From the NCBI GenBank assembly GCA_947454955.1, contig CANGLW010000010.1:1-64000 (forward strand): a DNA stretch of 64,000 nt. The letters run 5' to 3'. Below, piece by piece: positions 25,010 through 37,079 of this stretch; positions within the stretch are counted from its first letter, which is position 1, and every line of letters starts with the position of its first letter. The notes under the pieces are model-generated. The model searched no databases. It was not told the DNA's origin and saw nothing but the letters and a program-made list of their open reading frames with translations. A program made the position numbers and the translations under genes. The stretch is from Comamonadaceae bacterium (GTDB lineage Bacteria > Pseudomonadota > Gammaproteobacteria > Burkholderiales > Burkholderiaceae_C).

Positions 25010-27529
25010 ATGGCGATTTCTTTTGTTCGGTTGGGCTTGCAAACCCTGGCGCGCGACTGGCGCGCAGGTGAACTCAAACTTTTGTGGGTCTCGGTCACCT
25101 TGGCGGTGGCCGCCCTGACCGCGGTGGGTTTTTTGGCTGACCGCATCGAGGTCGGTTTGCAGCGCGATGCAAGGCAGTTGCTCGGCGGCGATGTGGTGGT
25201 GGCCAGTGACCAACCCACCCCGCCCAACATGTCGCAATGGGCGCACGACCGCGGTTTGCAAACCGCAGCCACCCAAAGCTTTCCCACCATGTCTCGCGCC
25301 ACGGCCGAGCAAGGTGGCGCCACACGCTTGGTGGCCTTGAAGGCGGTCACGGCCAACTACCCCTTGCGCGGCAGCCTCACGGTGGCTGCCGACACCGGCC
25401 CAGGCGCCAAAACCCGCGATGTGCCCGCGCCGCATGAGGCCTGGGTGGACGATGCGCTGCTGCTGGCCTTGGGTTTGCAACTGGGCGACCAGCTCTTGCT
25501 GGGTGAATCGTCTTTCAAAATCACAAGACGCATCCTCAACGAGCCAGACCGAGGCGGTGGCTTCATGAACTTTGCGCCCCGGGTCTTGATCAACCAGGAC
25601 GACCTGGGCGCCACCGAGCTGGTGCAAGCCGCCAGCCGCATGACCTACCGGCTTTTGGTGTCAGGGGACGATGTGCAGGTGGCTGCGTTCATGCGCCAGG
25701 TGGAGGACCACATCAAGACCAGCCAGCTGCGCGGCATCCGCGTGGAGTCGCTGCAAAACGGCCGACCCGAGATGACGCAAACCCTGGAGCGTGCGCAGAA
25801 GTTCCTCAACCTGGTGGCCTTGCTGGCAGCCTTGCTCAGTGCGGTGGCGGTGGCTTTGGCGGCACGCACCTTTGCACTCAACCATCTCAACGACTGCGCC
25901 ATGCTGCGCGTGTTGGGTGTGAGCCAGGCCACCATGGCCCGCAGCTTTGCTTTGGAATTTTTCGTGGTCGGTGTGTTGGCCAGTGCGGCCGGTGTGGTGG
26001 CGGGCTACGCGGTGCACACGGTGTTTGTCAGTTTGCTGGCCGGCTTGGTCGACAGTGCTTTGCCGCAGGCCACGTTCAAGCCGGTAGGCTATGGCCTGGG
26101 CATGGGCCTCACGCTCTTGCTGGCCTTTGGCTTGCCACCGGTCTTGCAACTCGCGCAAGTGCCAGCGCTGCGGGTGATCCGACGCGATGTGGGCAATTTA
26201 CGCCCGACCTCACTGGCGGTCTTGACCCTGGGGGTCAGCGGTTTCGCCGCGCTACTCTTGGTGGTCAGCAGCGACATCAAGCTGGGCCTGATTGCGGTGG
26301 GCGGCTTTGCGGGCGCGGTGTTGGTGTTTGCCTTGGCCAGTTGGATGGCGGTCATGTTGCTGCGCCGTTTGGTGAATGAAAGCACCTCGCCGCGTTGGTT
26401 GGTGTTGGCCACACGCCAGATTTCTGCACGCCCCATTTACGCGGTGCTGCAGGTCAGCAGCTTGTCGGTGGGTTTGCTCGCGCTGGTGTTGTTGGTGCTC
26501 TTGCGCACCGACCTCATCAGCAGTTGGCGACAAGTCACCCCGGTGGGTGCACCGGATCGTTTTGTCATCAACATCCAACCCGACCAAGGCCCGGATTTCA
26601 AGCAGGCTTTGCAACAAGCGGGTGTGAAAGACTACGACTGGTACCCCATGATTCGCGGGCGCTTGGTGGAAGTCAATGGCCAGGCCATCGGCCCTGAAAC
26701 CTACACCGATGAACGCGCCAAACGTTTGGTGGACCGCGAGTTCAACCTGTCTAACAACGCCACGCTGCCCGCGCACAACCAGCTGGTGGCCGGCCGCTGG
26801 CAAGACGAAGAGGTCGGCTCCTTGAGCGTGGAGGAGGGCATCGCCAAAACCCTTAACTTGCGTTTGAACGACCGGCTCACCTTTGAAGTGGCTGGTGCCA
26901 AAACCACGGCGGCCATCAGCTCTTTGCGCAAGGTCGATTGGGGTTCGATGCGCGCCAACTTCTTTGTGATCTACCCGGTGGCTAACTTGCCCGATGTGCC
27001 CCTGACCTACATGAGTGCGTTCAAAGCCCCGTCCACAACCGGTTTTGACAACCAATTGGTGGCGCAGTTTCCCAATATCACCCAGGTGGACACAGCCAGC
27101 ACGGTGGCGCAAATTCAGCGGGTGCTCAACCAGGTCATTGGTGTGGTGGAGTTATTGTTTGGCTTCACCTTGGCAGCCGGTTTGGTGGTTTTGTTCGCTG
27201 CTGTCACCGCCACCCGCGAAGAGCGCGCGCGTGAATACGCCATCATGCGCGCGGTCGGGGCGAGTGCCAAGCTTTTGCAACAGGTGCAGCGGGCCGAGTT
27301 GATGGGCGTGGGTTTGTTGTCGGGCACACTGGCCAGTGTGGTGGCCTCGTTGGTGGGCTGGGTCTTGGCCAAGCAGGTGTTTGGCTTTGATTGGACCGTG
27401 TCGTTGTGGGTGCCTTTGCTGGGCGCACTGGCCGGCGCGGTGCTGGCCTTGGCCGCCGGTTGGTGGGGTCTGCGCGAGGTCTTGCGCCGCCCGGTGGTGG
27501 ACACCCTGCGCCGCGCCAGCAACGCCTGA
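25010..27529 (+). CDS. FtsX-family ABC transporter permease
   Basis: An 839-residue membrane protein with two FtsX-like domains. One N-terminal helix is followed by a large periplasmic region (residues about 45-255), then helices at about 265-390. A second helix group and periplasmic domain follow (about 400-690), and the last three helices end in the conserved VVDTLRRASNA. The block TREERAREYAIMRAVGAS is typical of MacB/FtsX permeases. The overall two-repeat layout resembles E. coli YbbP, whose partner ATPase is YbbA. No ATPase gene adjoins it here. It ends 15 bp before the hemoglobin gene. Confidence 0.87.
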   Translation: MAISFVRLGLQTLARDWRAGELKLLWVSVTLAVAALTAVGFLADRIEVGLQRDARQLLGGDVVVASDQPTPPNMSQWAHDRGLQTAATQSFPTMSRATAEQGGATRLVALKAVTANYPLRGSLTVAADTGPGAKTRDVPAPHEAWVDDALLLALGLQLGDQLLLGESSFKITRRILNEPDRGGGFMNFAPRVLINQDDLGATELVQAASRMTYRLLVSGDDVQVAAFMRQVEDHIKTSQLRGIRVESLQNGRPEMTQTLERAQKFLNLVALLAALLSAVAVALAARTFALNHLNDCAMLRVLGVSQATMARSFALEFFVVGVLASAAGVVAGYAVHTVFVSLLAGLVDSALPQATFKPVGYGLGMGLTLLLAFGLPPVLQLAQVPALRVIRRDVGNLRPTSLAVLTLGVSGFAALLLVVSSDIKLGLIAVGGFAGAVLVFALASWMAVMLLRRLVNESTSPRWLVLATRQISARPIYAVLQVSSLSVGLLALVLLVLLRTDLISSWRQVTPVGAPDRFVINIQPDQGPDFKQALQQAGVKDYDWYPMIRGRLVEVNGQAIGPETYTDERAKRLVDREFNLSNNATLPAHNQLVAGRWQDEEVGSLSVEEGIAKTLNLRLNDRLTFEVAGAKTTAAISSLRKVDWGSMRANFFVIYPVANLPDVPLTYMSAFKAPSTTGFDNQLVAQFPNITQVDTASTVAQIQRVLNQVIGVVELLFGFTLAAGLVVLFAAVTATREERAREYAIMRAVGASAKLLQQVQRAELMGVGLLSGTLASVVASLVGWVLAKQVFGFDWTVSLWVPLLGALAGAVLALAAGWWGLREVLRRPVVDTLRRASNA

Positions 27530-27544
27530 GGGACAATGCCGGCC

Positions 27545-27946
27545 ATGGAACAGATCACCGACGACCCGCGCAGCGCGTTTGAACTCATGGGTGGTGAAGC
27601 CCAGGTGCGCAGCCTGGTGGACCGCTTTTACGACCTCATGGATTTGGAGAGTGCGTACAAAGCATTGCGTGCCGCACACGGCACCCACTTGGACGATGCG
27701 CGCGACAAACTCTTTTGGTTTTTGTGCGGCTGGTTGGGTGGCCCCAACCACTACATCGAGCGCTTTGGCCACCCCAGGTTGCGCGCGCGCCACATGCCAT
27801 TCATGATCGGCATTCAAGAGCGCAATGAATGGCTGGCCTGCATGGACCAGGCCATGTCTGAGACCCAAGTGCCCCAGGCTTTGCGTGAGCGTTTGCTGGT
27901 CTCCTTTTTTGACACCGCCGATTGGATGCGCAACACCCCCAACTGA
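27545..27946 (+). CDS. Group II truncated hemoglobin
   Basis: From ATG 27545 the protein is 133 residues; an in-frame ATG at 27536 would add MPA but sits only 2 bp after the GAGGGA ribosome site. Family blocks are MGGEAQVRSLVDRFYDLMD, then KLFWFLCGWLGGPNHYIERFGHP, and a proximal-histidine region LRARHMPFMIG. The end, FDTADWMRN, is also typical. Truncated hemoglobins bind O2 or NO and are often tied to nitrosative stress or redox. A partner gene is not evident. It is convergent with the Smr gene. Confidence 0.88.
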   Translation: MEQITDDPRSAFELMGGEAQVRSLVDRFYDLMDLESAYKALRAAHGTHLDDARDKLFWFLCGWLGGPNHYIERFGHPRLRARHMPFMIGIQERNEWLACMDQAMSETQVPQALRERLLVSFFDTADWMRNTPN

Positions 27947-27970
27947 GCTTGGCCTTGAGAGTGATGGCTC

Positions 27971-28609
27971 TTATTGCCCCGGCTTGAGCAGCACCACCAG
28001 CGCACCTGCGCCACCATCGGCAGGTTTGGCCTGCACAAAAGCCAGCACCTCGTTTTTTTGCACCAGCCAGCTGTGCACCCGGCTCTTGAGAATAGGGGCC
28101 TTGCCCGGGGAGCCCAGGCCCTTGCCATGCACCACCCGCACACAGCGGATGCCATGGCGAAACGCCTCGCGAATGAACGCAGACAAAGCCTCGCGCGCCT
28201 CGTCACGCCGCAGGCCGTGCAGGTCAATTTGCCGCTGAATGCTCCATTGTCCTTGGCGCAGTTTTTTGGTCACATCGGTGCCGATGCCAGATCGCCTGAA
28301 ACTCATGTGGTCGTCCACATCGAGCAGGGTGGACACATCGAACTCGTCGCTGATGGACTCGCGCAACACCGCTTGCTCGTCAATGTCTTGCTGCATCACC
28401 AAGGGTGGCGTTTGCTCTTTTTTCAGGAGCACGCGTTCCTCTTGCTGCAAGGGTTTGACCGCACCTGAGGCACGCACAAACAAATCTTTGTCTGTCGCCA
28501 TCTGGCGTTTTTTAAGCGCAGCTTGCGCCGCCGCTTCAGCCGCACGTTTGGCCTGCGCCTCAATTTCTTTTTTGACCAGCTTCAGGTCGGAAAGTGTTTT
28601 GACTTTCAT
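27971..28609 (-). CDS. Smr domain DNA endonuclease-like protein
   Basis: A 212-residue protein. A basic, Ala-rich N-terminal region (KKEIEAQAKRAAEAAAQAAL, coiled-coil-like) is followed by a linker and a C-terminal Smr domain from about residue 125. Smr hallmarks are QIDLHGLRRDEAREAL, VRVVHGKGLGS and the GGAGALVVLL end. The fold is that of the MutS2 C-terminal nuclease, found alone in many proteobacteria, where roles in nucleic-acid cleavage have been proposed. It starts 10 bp after the radC stop, so both are probably on one transcript. Confidence 0.88.
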   Translation of the reverse strand: MKVKTLSDLKLVKKEIEAQAKRAAEAAAQAALKKRQMATDKDLFVRASGAVKPLQQEERVLLKKEQTPPLVMQQDIDEQAVLRESISDEFDVSTLLDVDDHMSFRRSGIGTDVTKKLRQGQWSIQRQIDLHGLRRDEAREALSAFIREAFRHGIRCVRVVHGKGLGSPGKAPILKSRVHSWLVQKNEVLAFVQAKPADGGAGALVVLLKPGQ

Positions 28610-28619
28610 GGCCAGCCTC

Positions 28620-29294
28620 TCATAACAAACCTTGTTCTGCCATCGAGAGGCTTTGGCCCGGGCTCACAATCACATGGTCCAACACCCGCACATCCACCAG
28701 CGCCAAGGCGGCTTTGAGGGTTTGGGTGAGCATCTCGTCGGCGCGTGATGCCTGCACCGAGCCGCTGGGGTGGTTGTGGGCCAACACCACCGCACTGGCA
28801 TGGTGGTGCAAGGCGCGCACCACCACCTCGCGCGGGTACACGCTGGTTTGACTCAGCGTGCCGCGAAACATTTCTTCCAACGCGATCAGCTTGTGTTGCG
28901 CATCCAAAAACACCACCGCAAACACCTCGTGGCTTCGCCGGCCAATCTGCAACTGCAGATAGTCTTTGACCGCTTGCGGGGAATCCAGGGCGGCGCGCTC
29001 ACGCAGGGTTTGGGCCAGGGCGCGCCTGGCGAGTTCAAGCACCGCTTGCAGCTCAGCTTGTTTGGCTGGCCCCAGGCCTTTGATGGCTCTCAAATCGTTG
29101 CTGGGGGCGTTCAAGAGGCCGGCAATGCCCCCGAATTGGTCACTCAGTTCCTGGGCCAGGTGCAAGACGCTTTTGCCCGCTGTGCCGGTGCGCAGCAGCA
29201 GGGCCAGCAACTCGGCGTCACTCAAGGCGCCAGGGCCACGCGCGAGCAGTTTTTCGCGGGGTCGGGCTTCCTGGGGAAGGTCTTTGAGGGACAT
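28620..29294 (-). CDS. radC: RadC family protein (JAB/MPN domain)
   Basis: A 224-residue protein of normal length. The N-terminal helix-hairpin-helix region ([19 protein letters not shown], then [19 protein letters not shown]) is followed by a JAB metalloprotease-like domain. Its zinc-ligand pattern is [14 protein letters not shown] preceded by the glutamate in [18 protein letters not shown]. RadC was once taken as a recombination-repair protein; its true activity is unsettled. The gene is divergent from fkpB, 53 bp apart. Confidence 0.93.
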   Translation of the reverse strand: MSLKDLPQEARPREKLLARGPGALSDAELLALLLRTGTAGKSVLHLAQELSDQFGGIAGLLNAPSNDLRAIKGLGPAKQAELQAVLELARRALAQTLRERAALDSPQAVKDYLQLQIGRRSHEVFAVVFLDAQHKLIALEEMFRGTLSQTSVYPREVVVRALHHHASAVVLAHNHPSGSVQASRADEMLTQTLKAALALVDVRVLDHVIVSPGQSLSMAEQGLL

Positions 29295-29347
29295 GCGGTG
29301 GCCGGACAGGAAGGTTTTTACAATAAAGGCAGTTTATCGAGACTTTC

Positions 29348-29802
29348 ATGACCACACCGCTTCCCCGTGTACAACCCAATTCCTTCCTGACCCTGCATTA
29401 CCGCCTGGCAGGACCGGCGGGCGACATCATCAACACCTTCGGGGGGCAGCCTGCCACTTTGTCACTGGGCACCGGTGAGTTGTCACCTGCCATGGAGCAG
29501 GCCATGTTGGGCCTGGAAGAGGGGCAGCGCCAAAGTTTTGACCTGGCCGCCGGCGCCGCCTTTGGCGAGCGCAACCCCGACATGCAGCAGTGGTTGGCGC
29601 GCAAAGTGCTCACCGACATGGGCGACCCCATGGAAGAATACCGGGAGGGTGATGTGGTGAAGTTCCCCACGCCCGATGGCGCCGGCAGCTTTGCCGGTGT
29701 GGTGCTCAAGGTCCGCGAGGACGGTGCGGTACTGTTCGATTTCAACCACCCGCTGGCCGGGCAACCCGTCACCTTCGAGGTGCATGTGCTGGGAGTTTTG
29801 TG

Positions 29803-29803
<1 letters not shown>
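29348..29803 (+). CDS. fkpB: FKBP-type peptidyl-prolyl isomerase (FkpB/SlpA-like)
   Basis: A 151-residue protein, normal for SlpA/FkpB. The FKBP half-domains LTLHYRLAGPAGDIINTF and MEQAMLGLEEGQRQSFDLAAGAAFGERNPDMQQ flank an insert-in-flap domain (about residues 75-125), and the chain closes with FDFNHPLAGQPVTFEV. It is a cytosolic chaperone and prolyl isomerase. The order fkpB-ispH is a widely conserved neighbourhood in proteobacteria. Its stop overlaps the ispH start codon region (TGATG). Confidence 0.92.
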
Positions 29804-32526
<2,723 letters not shown>

Positions 32527-32558
32527 CAAGATCTCCTGGTAAATTTTCGGTTGTGGAC

Positions 32559-33626
32559 TCATTGCACCAAGGCCACAGACTTCACCTGTGCCCACACCGC
32601 CATGCCTTGCTGGAGGGCCAATTGGTGAATCGCTTTGTTGGTCAGTCTTGCTATCAAATAAGTAGCGTTTAATCGAATTCGGATCAAGGATTGTGAAGGA
32701 TGTTCGTCTTGAACGATGGCATCGATCACACCTTCGAGCTGATTTTGTATGCTGGTGTTTTGCGGCGCCTGGGTGGCTACGCTCACATCGCGGGCCAGCA
32801 CCCGCAGGCGCACTTTTTGTCCGGTGCTCAAACCATCGTCGCGCACCCACAAACTGCCCCCGGCAAAGTCCACCCGTGACAGGTGCCAGTTGGGTTCACA
32901 CAGCGCCACCACGCCCTCGATCAAGGCCGCGACTTCGTGGCCTTGCACCACCGGGTGGTCAATGCGGCTGAGCAAGTCGGTGGCGGCGCCCTGGGCCTGC
33001 AGTTGCCCGTTGGCCAGTACCACCAGATGGTCAGCGAGCCGCGCAACTTCATCGGCCGAGTGAGTCACATACAGCATGGGGATGCGCAGCTCATCACGTA
33101 ACCTCTCTAACCAAGGCAAGATGTCTTGGCGGCGCGCGTGGTCGATGGCAGACAAAGGCTCATCGAGCAACAACACACGCGGCTGCGTGGCCAAGGCGCG
33201 CGCGATGGCCACACGCTGACGCTCACCACCCGAGAGCTGCTGCACCCGGCGTTGCAGCAGATGACCGATGCCCAGCAGGTCGATGACCTCAGGCGAGACA
33301 TCGTGGCGCTGCCCCAGTCGTTGCAGGCCAAACCTCAGGTTACCCATGACGTCCAGGTGCTCAAACAAGCTGGCTTCTTGGAACACATAGCCCAGTCGGC
33401 GCTGCCAGGTGGGCATGAAGATGCCACGCTGATCGTCTTGCCAAATTTCATCACCGATTTGCACCCGGCCTTGTGCTCGTTCCAAACCTGCAACACAACG
33501 CAACAGCGTGGTTTTGCCCGAGCCCGATGCCCCAAATAAGACGGTGATGCCACGCTCGGGCCACTGCAGATCGAGCTTGAGTTCAAAGCCCGCACGCGGC
33601 AGGTGCAGCGAGAGTTGGTGGCTCAT
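32559..33626 (-). CDS. modC: Molybdate ABC transporter ATP-binding protein ModC
   Basis: A 355-residue ABC ATPase. Walker A is [16 protein letters not shown], the signature is [15 protein letters not shown], Walker B is [11 protein letters not shown], and the switch histidine follows in VTHSADE. The C-terminal ~65 residues form a TOBE/MOP-like molybdate-binding domain, typical of ModC. It powers uptake of molybdate (or tungstate). The start overlaps the modB stop by 4 bp (ATGA). Molybdate is needed by both formate dehydrogenases and the hydroxylase encoded elsewhere in the window. Confidence 0.92.
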   Translation of the reverse strand: MSHQLSLHLPRAGFELKLDLQWPERGITVLFGASGSGKTTLLRCVAGLERAQGRVQIGDEIWQDDQRGIFMPTWQRRLGYVFQEASLFEHLDVMGNLRFGLQRLGQRHDVSPEVIDLLGIGHLLQRRVQQLSGGERQRVAIARALATQPRVLLLDEPLSAIDHARRQDILPWLERLRDELRIPMLYVTHSADEVARLADHLVVLANGQLQAQGAATDLLSRIDHPVVQGHEVAALIEGVVALCEPNWHLSRVDFAGGSLWVRDDGLSTGQKVRLRVLARDVSVATQAPQNTSIQNQLEGVIDAIVQDEHPSQSLIRIRLNATYLIARLTNKAIHQLALQQGMAVWAQVKSVALVQ

Positions 33627-34300
33627 GGCGTGACCTTGGAGGCACGGCTGCGCAGCACAGCCAGCACCATCAGCACCGCAAAAGAAAACACCAACATGCC
33701 TGCAGCCAGCGCATGGGCCTGGGCGTATTCCATGGCTTCCACATGGCCGTAAATTTGGGTGGAGATCACCCGCGTTTGGCCTGGGATGTTGCCGCCAATC
33801 ATCAGCACCACACCGAACTCACCCACCGTGTGGGCAAAGCTCAAAATGGCCGCGGTCAGCAAACCTGGTTTGGCCAGGGGCAGGGCCACGCTGAAAAACG
33901 CATCGAGCGGTTTGGCACCCAGCGTGGCGGCCACTTCCATGGGGCGCGTGCCCATGGCCTCAAACGCATGCTGGATGGGCTGCACCGCAAAAGGCAGCGA
34001 AAAAATGACGGCCCCGATCACCAGACCACTGAAGGTGAAAGACAGCACGCCCCAACCCAATGCCTGCGTGAGTTGCCCAAGCATGCCTTGGGGCCCCATC
34101 AACACCAGCAAGTAAAAGCCCAACACCGTGGGGGGAAGCACCAAGGGCAGGGTGAGCACGGCGGAGATGGGTGCGCGCCAAACCGAGCGCGTGCGCGACA
34201 ACCACCAAGCCACCGGCGTGGCCAGGAGCAAGAGCAGGGCCGTGCTGGTGGCCGCCAGTTGCAGGGTGAGCCAAATGGCAGGCCAGGCTTGCGGGCTCAT
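33623..34300 (-). CDS. modB: Molybdate ABC transporter permease ModB
   Basis: A 225-residue membrane protein with about five helices. The cytoplasmic EAA-type loop is [16 protein letters not shown], followed by [26 protein letters not shown], a hallmark of ModB. Length and sequence fit the family. It is normally preceded by modA for the periplasmic binding protein, but the upstream gene here is a divergent MerR-type regulator. The binding protein must therefore be encoded elsewhere, or be absent. Confidence 0.92.
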   Translation of the reverse strand: MSPQAWPAIWLTLQLAATSTALLLLLATPVAWWLSRTRSVWRAPISAVLTLPLVLPPTVLGFYLLVLMGPQGMLGQLTQALGWGVLSFTFSGLVIGAVIFSLPFAVQPIQHAFEAMGTRPMEVAATLGAKPLDAFFSVALPLAKPGLLTAAILSFAHTVGEFGVVLMIGGNIPGQTRVISTQIYGHVEAMEYAQAHALAAGMLVFSFAVLMVLAVLRSRASKVTP

Positions 34301-34426
34301 GTGGGGGTGTCCAAGGGTGTCGCGGAAGGCATGTCGTCACAGAGTTTATCAACCGCTACCCTTGGCGCTTGGAAAGACCTTGGGCAAGTGGGCGGCTATA
34401 CCGCAGAATGTGTTCAGAGGTTCACC

Positions 34427-35413
34427 ATGAAGCATCCCCAGCCTGACCCCTTGCTCTACCGCATCGGCGCCCTGTCCAAACTCACCGGTATACCGGTGAC
34501 CACCTTGCGTGTGTGGGAGACCCGCTATGGCGCCTTCACGCCCGAGAAGACCAGCGGGCGACACCGGCTTTACAAAGAACAAGATGTGTTGCGAGCGCAA
34601 CTCTTCAAGCAACTCACCGCCGATGGCCATGCCATCAGCACCTTGGCTAACCTGGACCTGACCCAACTCAGTGCCTTGCGCAATGAACTACGCTCAGCCC
34701 ACATGAGTCGGGTACAGCAGCAGCTCGATGCACAAACCGTCACCATGGCGGTGGTGGGCTTGGGGCTGGCCGGGCGCATCGAGTCGACCAAGTTCACCTT
34801 GAAATTTTTGAGCCATGCCATCAAGGTCAGCGATGTTTACACCGACCTGGCTGAGCTGGCGCAAAAGCCTTTGCAGGGCGAGCCCAACATCCTGCTCATC
34901 AAGGTGCATGTGTTGGACGATGCCGCGCTGAGCCTGGTGCAAACGGCTTCTCAACAGCACCCGCTGCTGCAGGTCATTGTGATTTACAGCTACGGCATGG
35001 AAGTCACCTTGGCTTTGTGGCGCGCGCAAGGGTGGGTGGTGCGGCGCGAGCCCATGAGTGATGAGGACTTGGCCGAGTTGGTCAGCTCGGTGCTGATTGT
35101 CGATGCGGCACGGTCCATGGGCGGGCTGGCTGCCAGCAGTTTGATCCCTGCGCGGCGATACGACGATGCGGTGTTGGCCCAGGTGGCTGGCATGAGCACC
35201 TCGGTGCTGTGTGCCTGCCCGCAGCATGTGGCTGAGTTGATTTTGCAACTGGCCAGCTTTGAGGCCTATTGCCATTCATGCCTGAGCCGCAATGCCAACG
35301 ACGCGCATTTGCACGCGTTTTTGGCCTCGGTCTCAGGTTCAGCGCGGGCTTTGTTTGAACGCGCGCTGGAGAAGGTCGCCGAGCATGAGGGGATCAAGCT
35401 CGGCGGGGTTTGA
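34427..35413 (+). CDS. MerR family transcriptional regulator with C-terminal Rossmann-like and cysteine-containing domains
   Basis: From the ATG at 34427 the protein is 328 residues; the frame extends far upstream only as a shadow of modB. Residues 10-75 are a MerR helix-turn-helix (YRIGALSKLTGIPVTTLRVWE, here split as the two recognition helices, with SGRHRLYKEQDV). Residues 105-225 look like an alpha/beta domain similar in position to the cobalamin-binding domain of CarH-type regulators. The glycine loop VVGLGLAG (109-116) stands where DxHxxG would be, so the B12 histidine ligand is missing. The C-terminal ~75 residues have VLCACPQHV and CHSCLSRN, two Cys pairs. It is divergent from modB. 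Confidence 0.85.
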   Translation: MKHPQPDPLLYRIGALSKLTGIPVTTLRVWETRYGAFTPEKTSGRHRLYKEQDVLRAQLFKQLTADGHAISTLANLDLTQLSALRNELRSAHMSRVQQQLDAQTVTMAVVGLGLAGRIESTKFTLKFLSHAIKVSDVYTDLAELAQKPLQGEPNILLIKVHVLDDAALSLVQTASQQHPLLQVIVIYSYGMEVTLALWRAQGWVVRREPMSDEDLAELVSSVLIVDAARSMGGLAASSLIPARRYDDAVLAQVAGMSTSVLCACPQHVAELILQLASFEAYCHSCLSRNANDAHLHAFLASVSGSARALFERALEKVAEHEGIKLGGV

Positions 35414-35417
35414 ACCT

Positions 35418-36044
35418 TCAGGCAGGCTGGGGCGCTTTCATGCGCTCAAAAATCGCTGCGAGTTCTTCGTTCAAGATCAAACCATTGCGGCTGACCTGGT
35501 TGAGCAAAGTCATCAAGCCATCGTCACCGGTCAAGCCAGCCATGGCGGCAGGTTGGGTGCGCATCGCGGCATCGGTGATGAGTTCCATCGCGTGCAAGGC
35601 ATCGGCCGCATTGAGGGAGTTCTCACCGGTGAAACTGGTGTGTGCGTTGTGCGCGGCCACGGCGCGTTGGCACATCAGCGCCAGGCTGTGGTCAGCGCCG
35701 TACATGCTGATGGCTTCGCCGCTGCACTGAGCGCGCAAGGTGTAGCCGTATTTGCCTTTTTGGCCTTCAAAGGATGCGAGCTGTTCCAGCGCCCACGATT
35801 GGGTGGCCGGATGGTTGCCTTGCATGAAGGCCAGCAGGGTTTTCTCAGTCACCACCCACACGCCACGACCAGCACCCACCACGCGGCCAATGGCATAAGC
35901 TTGGATGCGCTCACCGGGAGGCAGCATCTTGCGAACAGCTTCAATGTCCTGCGCGCCGAGGTGCTGTTTGGCGTAAGGGTTGCTGCCTTCGATGAAGATC
36001 TCCACGAGATCGTTGCCGTATTTGAGGGTGTTAAAAATTTGCAT
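35418..36044 (-). CDS. Unrecognised cytosolic protein (possible bacterial PH-like domain)
   Basis: A 208-residue soluble protein with no signal peptide or membrane segment. The first two thirds (AVRKMLPPGERIQAYAIGRV, then GRGVWVVTEKTLLAFM, then YGYTLRAQCSGEAISMYG) read as alternating beta strands like those of YokE/bPH-type pleckstrin-like domains. The last 60 residues are helical and Ala/Leu/Met-rich. I cannot name a family with confidence. Its 3' end is 4 bp from the convergent MerR gene, and the 105 bp upstream separate it from glxR. No operon partner is evident. Confidence 0.7.
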   Translation of the reverse strand: MQIFNTLKYGNDLVEIFIEGSNPYAKQHLGAQDIEAVRKMLPPGERIQAYAIGRVVGAGRGVWVVTEKTLLAFMQGNHPATQSWALEQLASFEGQKGKYGYTLRAQCSGEAISMYGADHSLALMCQRAVAAHNAHTSFTGENSLNAADALHAMELITDAAMRTQPAAMAGLTGDDGLMTLLNQVSRNGLILNEELAAIFERMKAPQPA

Positions 36045-36149
36045 GGTCAGTGTCCTGTATCCCCTTGATCTTGCCTCATATTGTTGATTTTCACGATTTG
36101 TATCGATTTTGACGATCAGAGTTCTTGGTTATATCTACGCAAAATCAAC

Positions 36150-37058
36150 TCAAGCGGGTGCGGTCTGACCCACCTCGAAGTTAGCCAAGGTCTCCAGGGC
36201 TTTGACCATGGCCGAGTGGTCCCAGGCTTTACCGCCATGCGCTGCGCAGGCGCTGAAGAGCTCTTGGGCTGTTGCTGTGTTGGGTAACGAAACCCCCAGG
36301 CTGCGGGCACTGGACAGGGCGAGGTTGAGGTCCTTCTGATGGAGTTCAATGCGAAAGCCCGGGTCGAAGGTGCGTTTGATCATGCGCTCGCCATGCACCT
36401 CCAGAATGCGGCTGGCTGCAAAGCCACCCATCAGCGCTTGACGAACTTTGGCCGGGTCTGCCCCCGCTTTGGCAGCAAACAGCAAAGCTTCGGCGACCGC
36501 CTCGATGTTGAGGGCCACGATGATCTGGTTGGCGACTTTGGCGGTTTGCCCGTCGCCGTTGCCGCCGATCAAGGTGATGTTCTTGCCCATGAGCTCGAAC
36601 AAAGGCTTGACCCGATCGAACGCGCTTTGCGGCCCACCCACCATGATGGTGAGGGTGGCGTTGCGTGCACCCACTTCGCCCCCAGAGACTGGCGCGTCCA
36701 AGTACTGGCAGCCTAGGGCTTCGATACTTTGCGCAAAAGTTTTGGTGGCCATGGGCGAGATGGAACTCATGTCCACCACGACCTTGCCTGCGCTCAAACC
36801 TGCAGCGATGCCGGAAGGGCCAAACAGCACCTTCTCGACATCGGGCGTGTCGGGCAGCATGGTGATGATGATGTCGGCGTGCTGTGCGACCTCTTGGGCA
36901 CTGGCGCAAGCATGGGCTGAGGTTTGTGAGATGGCCTCAGGCACTTTGCTGCGGGTGTGGACATACAACTGGTGACCCGCTTGAATGAGGTGTTGCGCCA
37001 TGGGCGCACCCATGATGCCCAGACCCACAAAGCCGATGCGTGATGGTTCTTGTGCCAT
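36150..37058 (-). CDS. glxR: 2-hydroxy-3-oxopropionate (tartronate semialdehyde) reductase
   Basis: A 302-residue beta-hydroxyacid dehydrogenase. The Rossmann start is RIGFVGLGIMGAPMAQHL, with the substrate signature DAPVSGGEVGARNATLTIMVGG. The catalytic lysine lies in GQTAKVANQI, and KDLNLALSSARSLGV follows. It reduces tartronate semialdehyde to D-glycerate with NAD(P)H. It is the last gene of gcl-hyi-glxR, 21 bp after hyi, which sets its substrate among the family. The run converts two glyoxylates to glycerate, the route used for growth on glycolate, glyoxylate or allantoin. Confidence 0.93.
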   Translation of the reverse strand: MAQEPSRIGFVGLGIMGAPMAQHLIQAGHQLYVHTRSKVPEAISQTSAHACASAQEVAQHADIIITMLPDTPDVEKVLFGPSGIAAGLSAGKVVVDMSSISPMATKTFAQSIEALGCQYLDAPVSGGEVGARNATLTIMVGGPQSAFDRVKPLFELMGKNITLIGGNGDGQTAKVANQIIVALNIEAVAEALLFAAKAGADPAKVRQALMGGFAASRILEVHGERMIKRTFDPGFRIELHQKDLNLALSSARSLGVSLPNTATAQELFSACAAHGGKAWDHSAMVKALETLANFEVGQTAPA

Positions 37059-37079
37059 GAAAATTCCTTATAGATCAGC

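Noticed and set aside
33713-34426. Upstream extension of the MerR regulator frame
   Set aside because: It is antisense to modB with a His/Gln/Gly-rich composition; the MerR helix-turn-helix starts just after ATG 34427.
34427-35413. Light-sensing B12 regulator (CarH/LitR type)
   Set aside because: The DxHxxG cobalamin ligand motif is absent in the middle domain.
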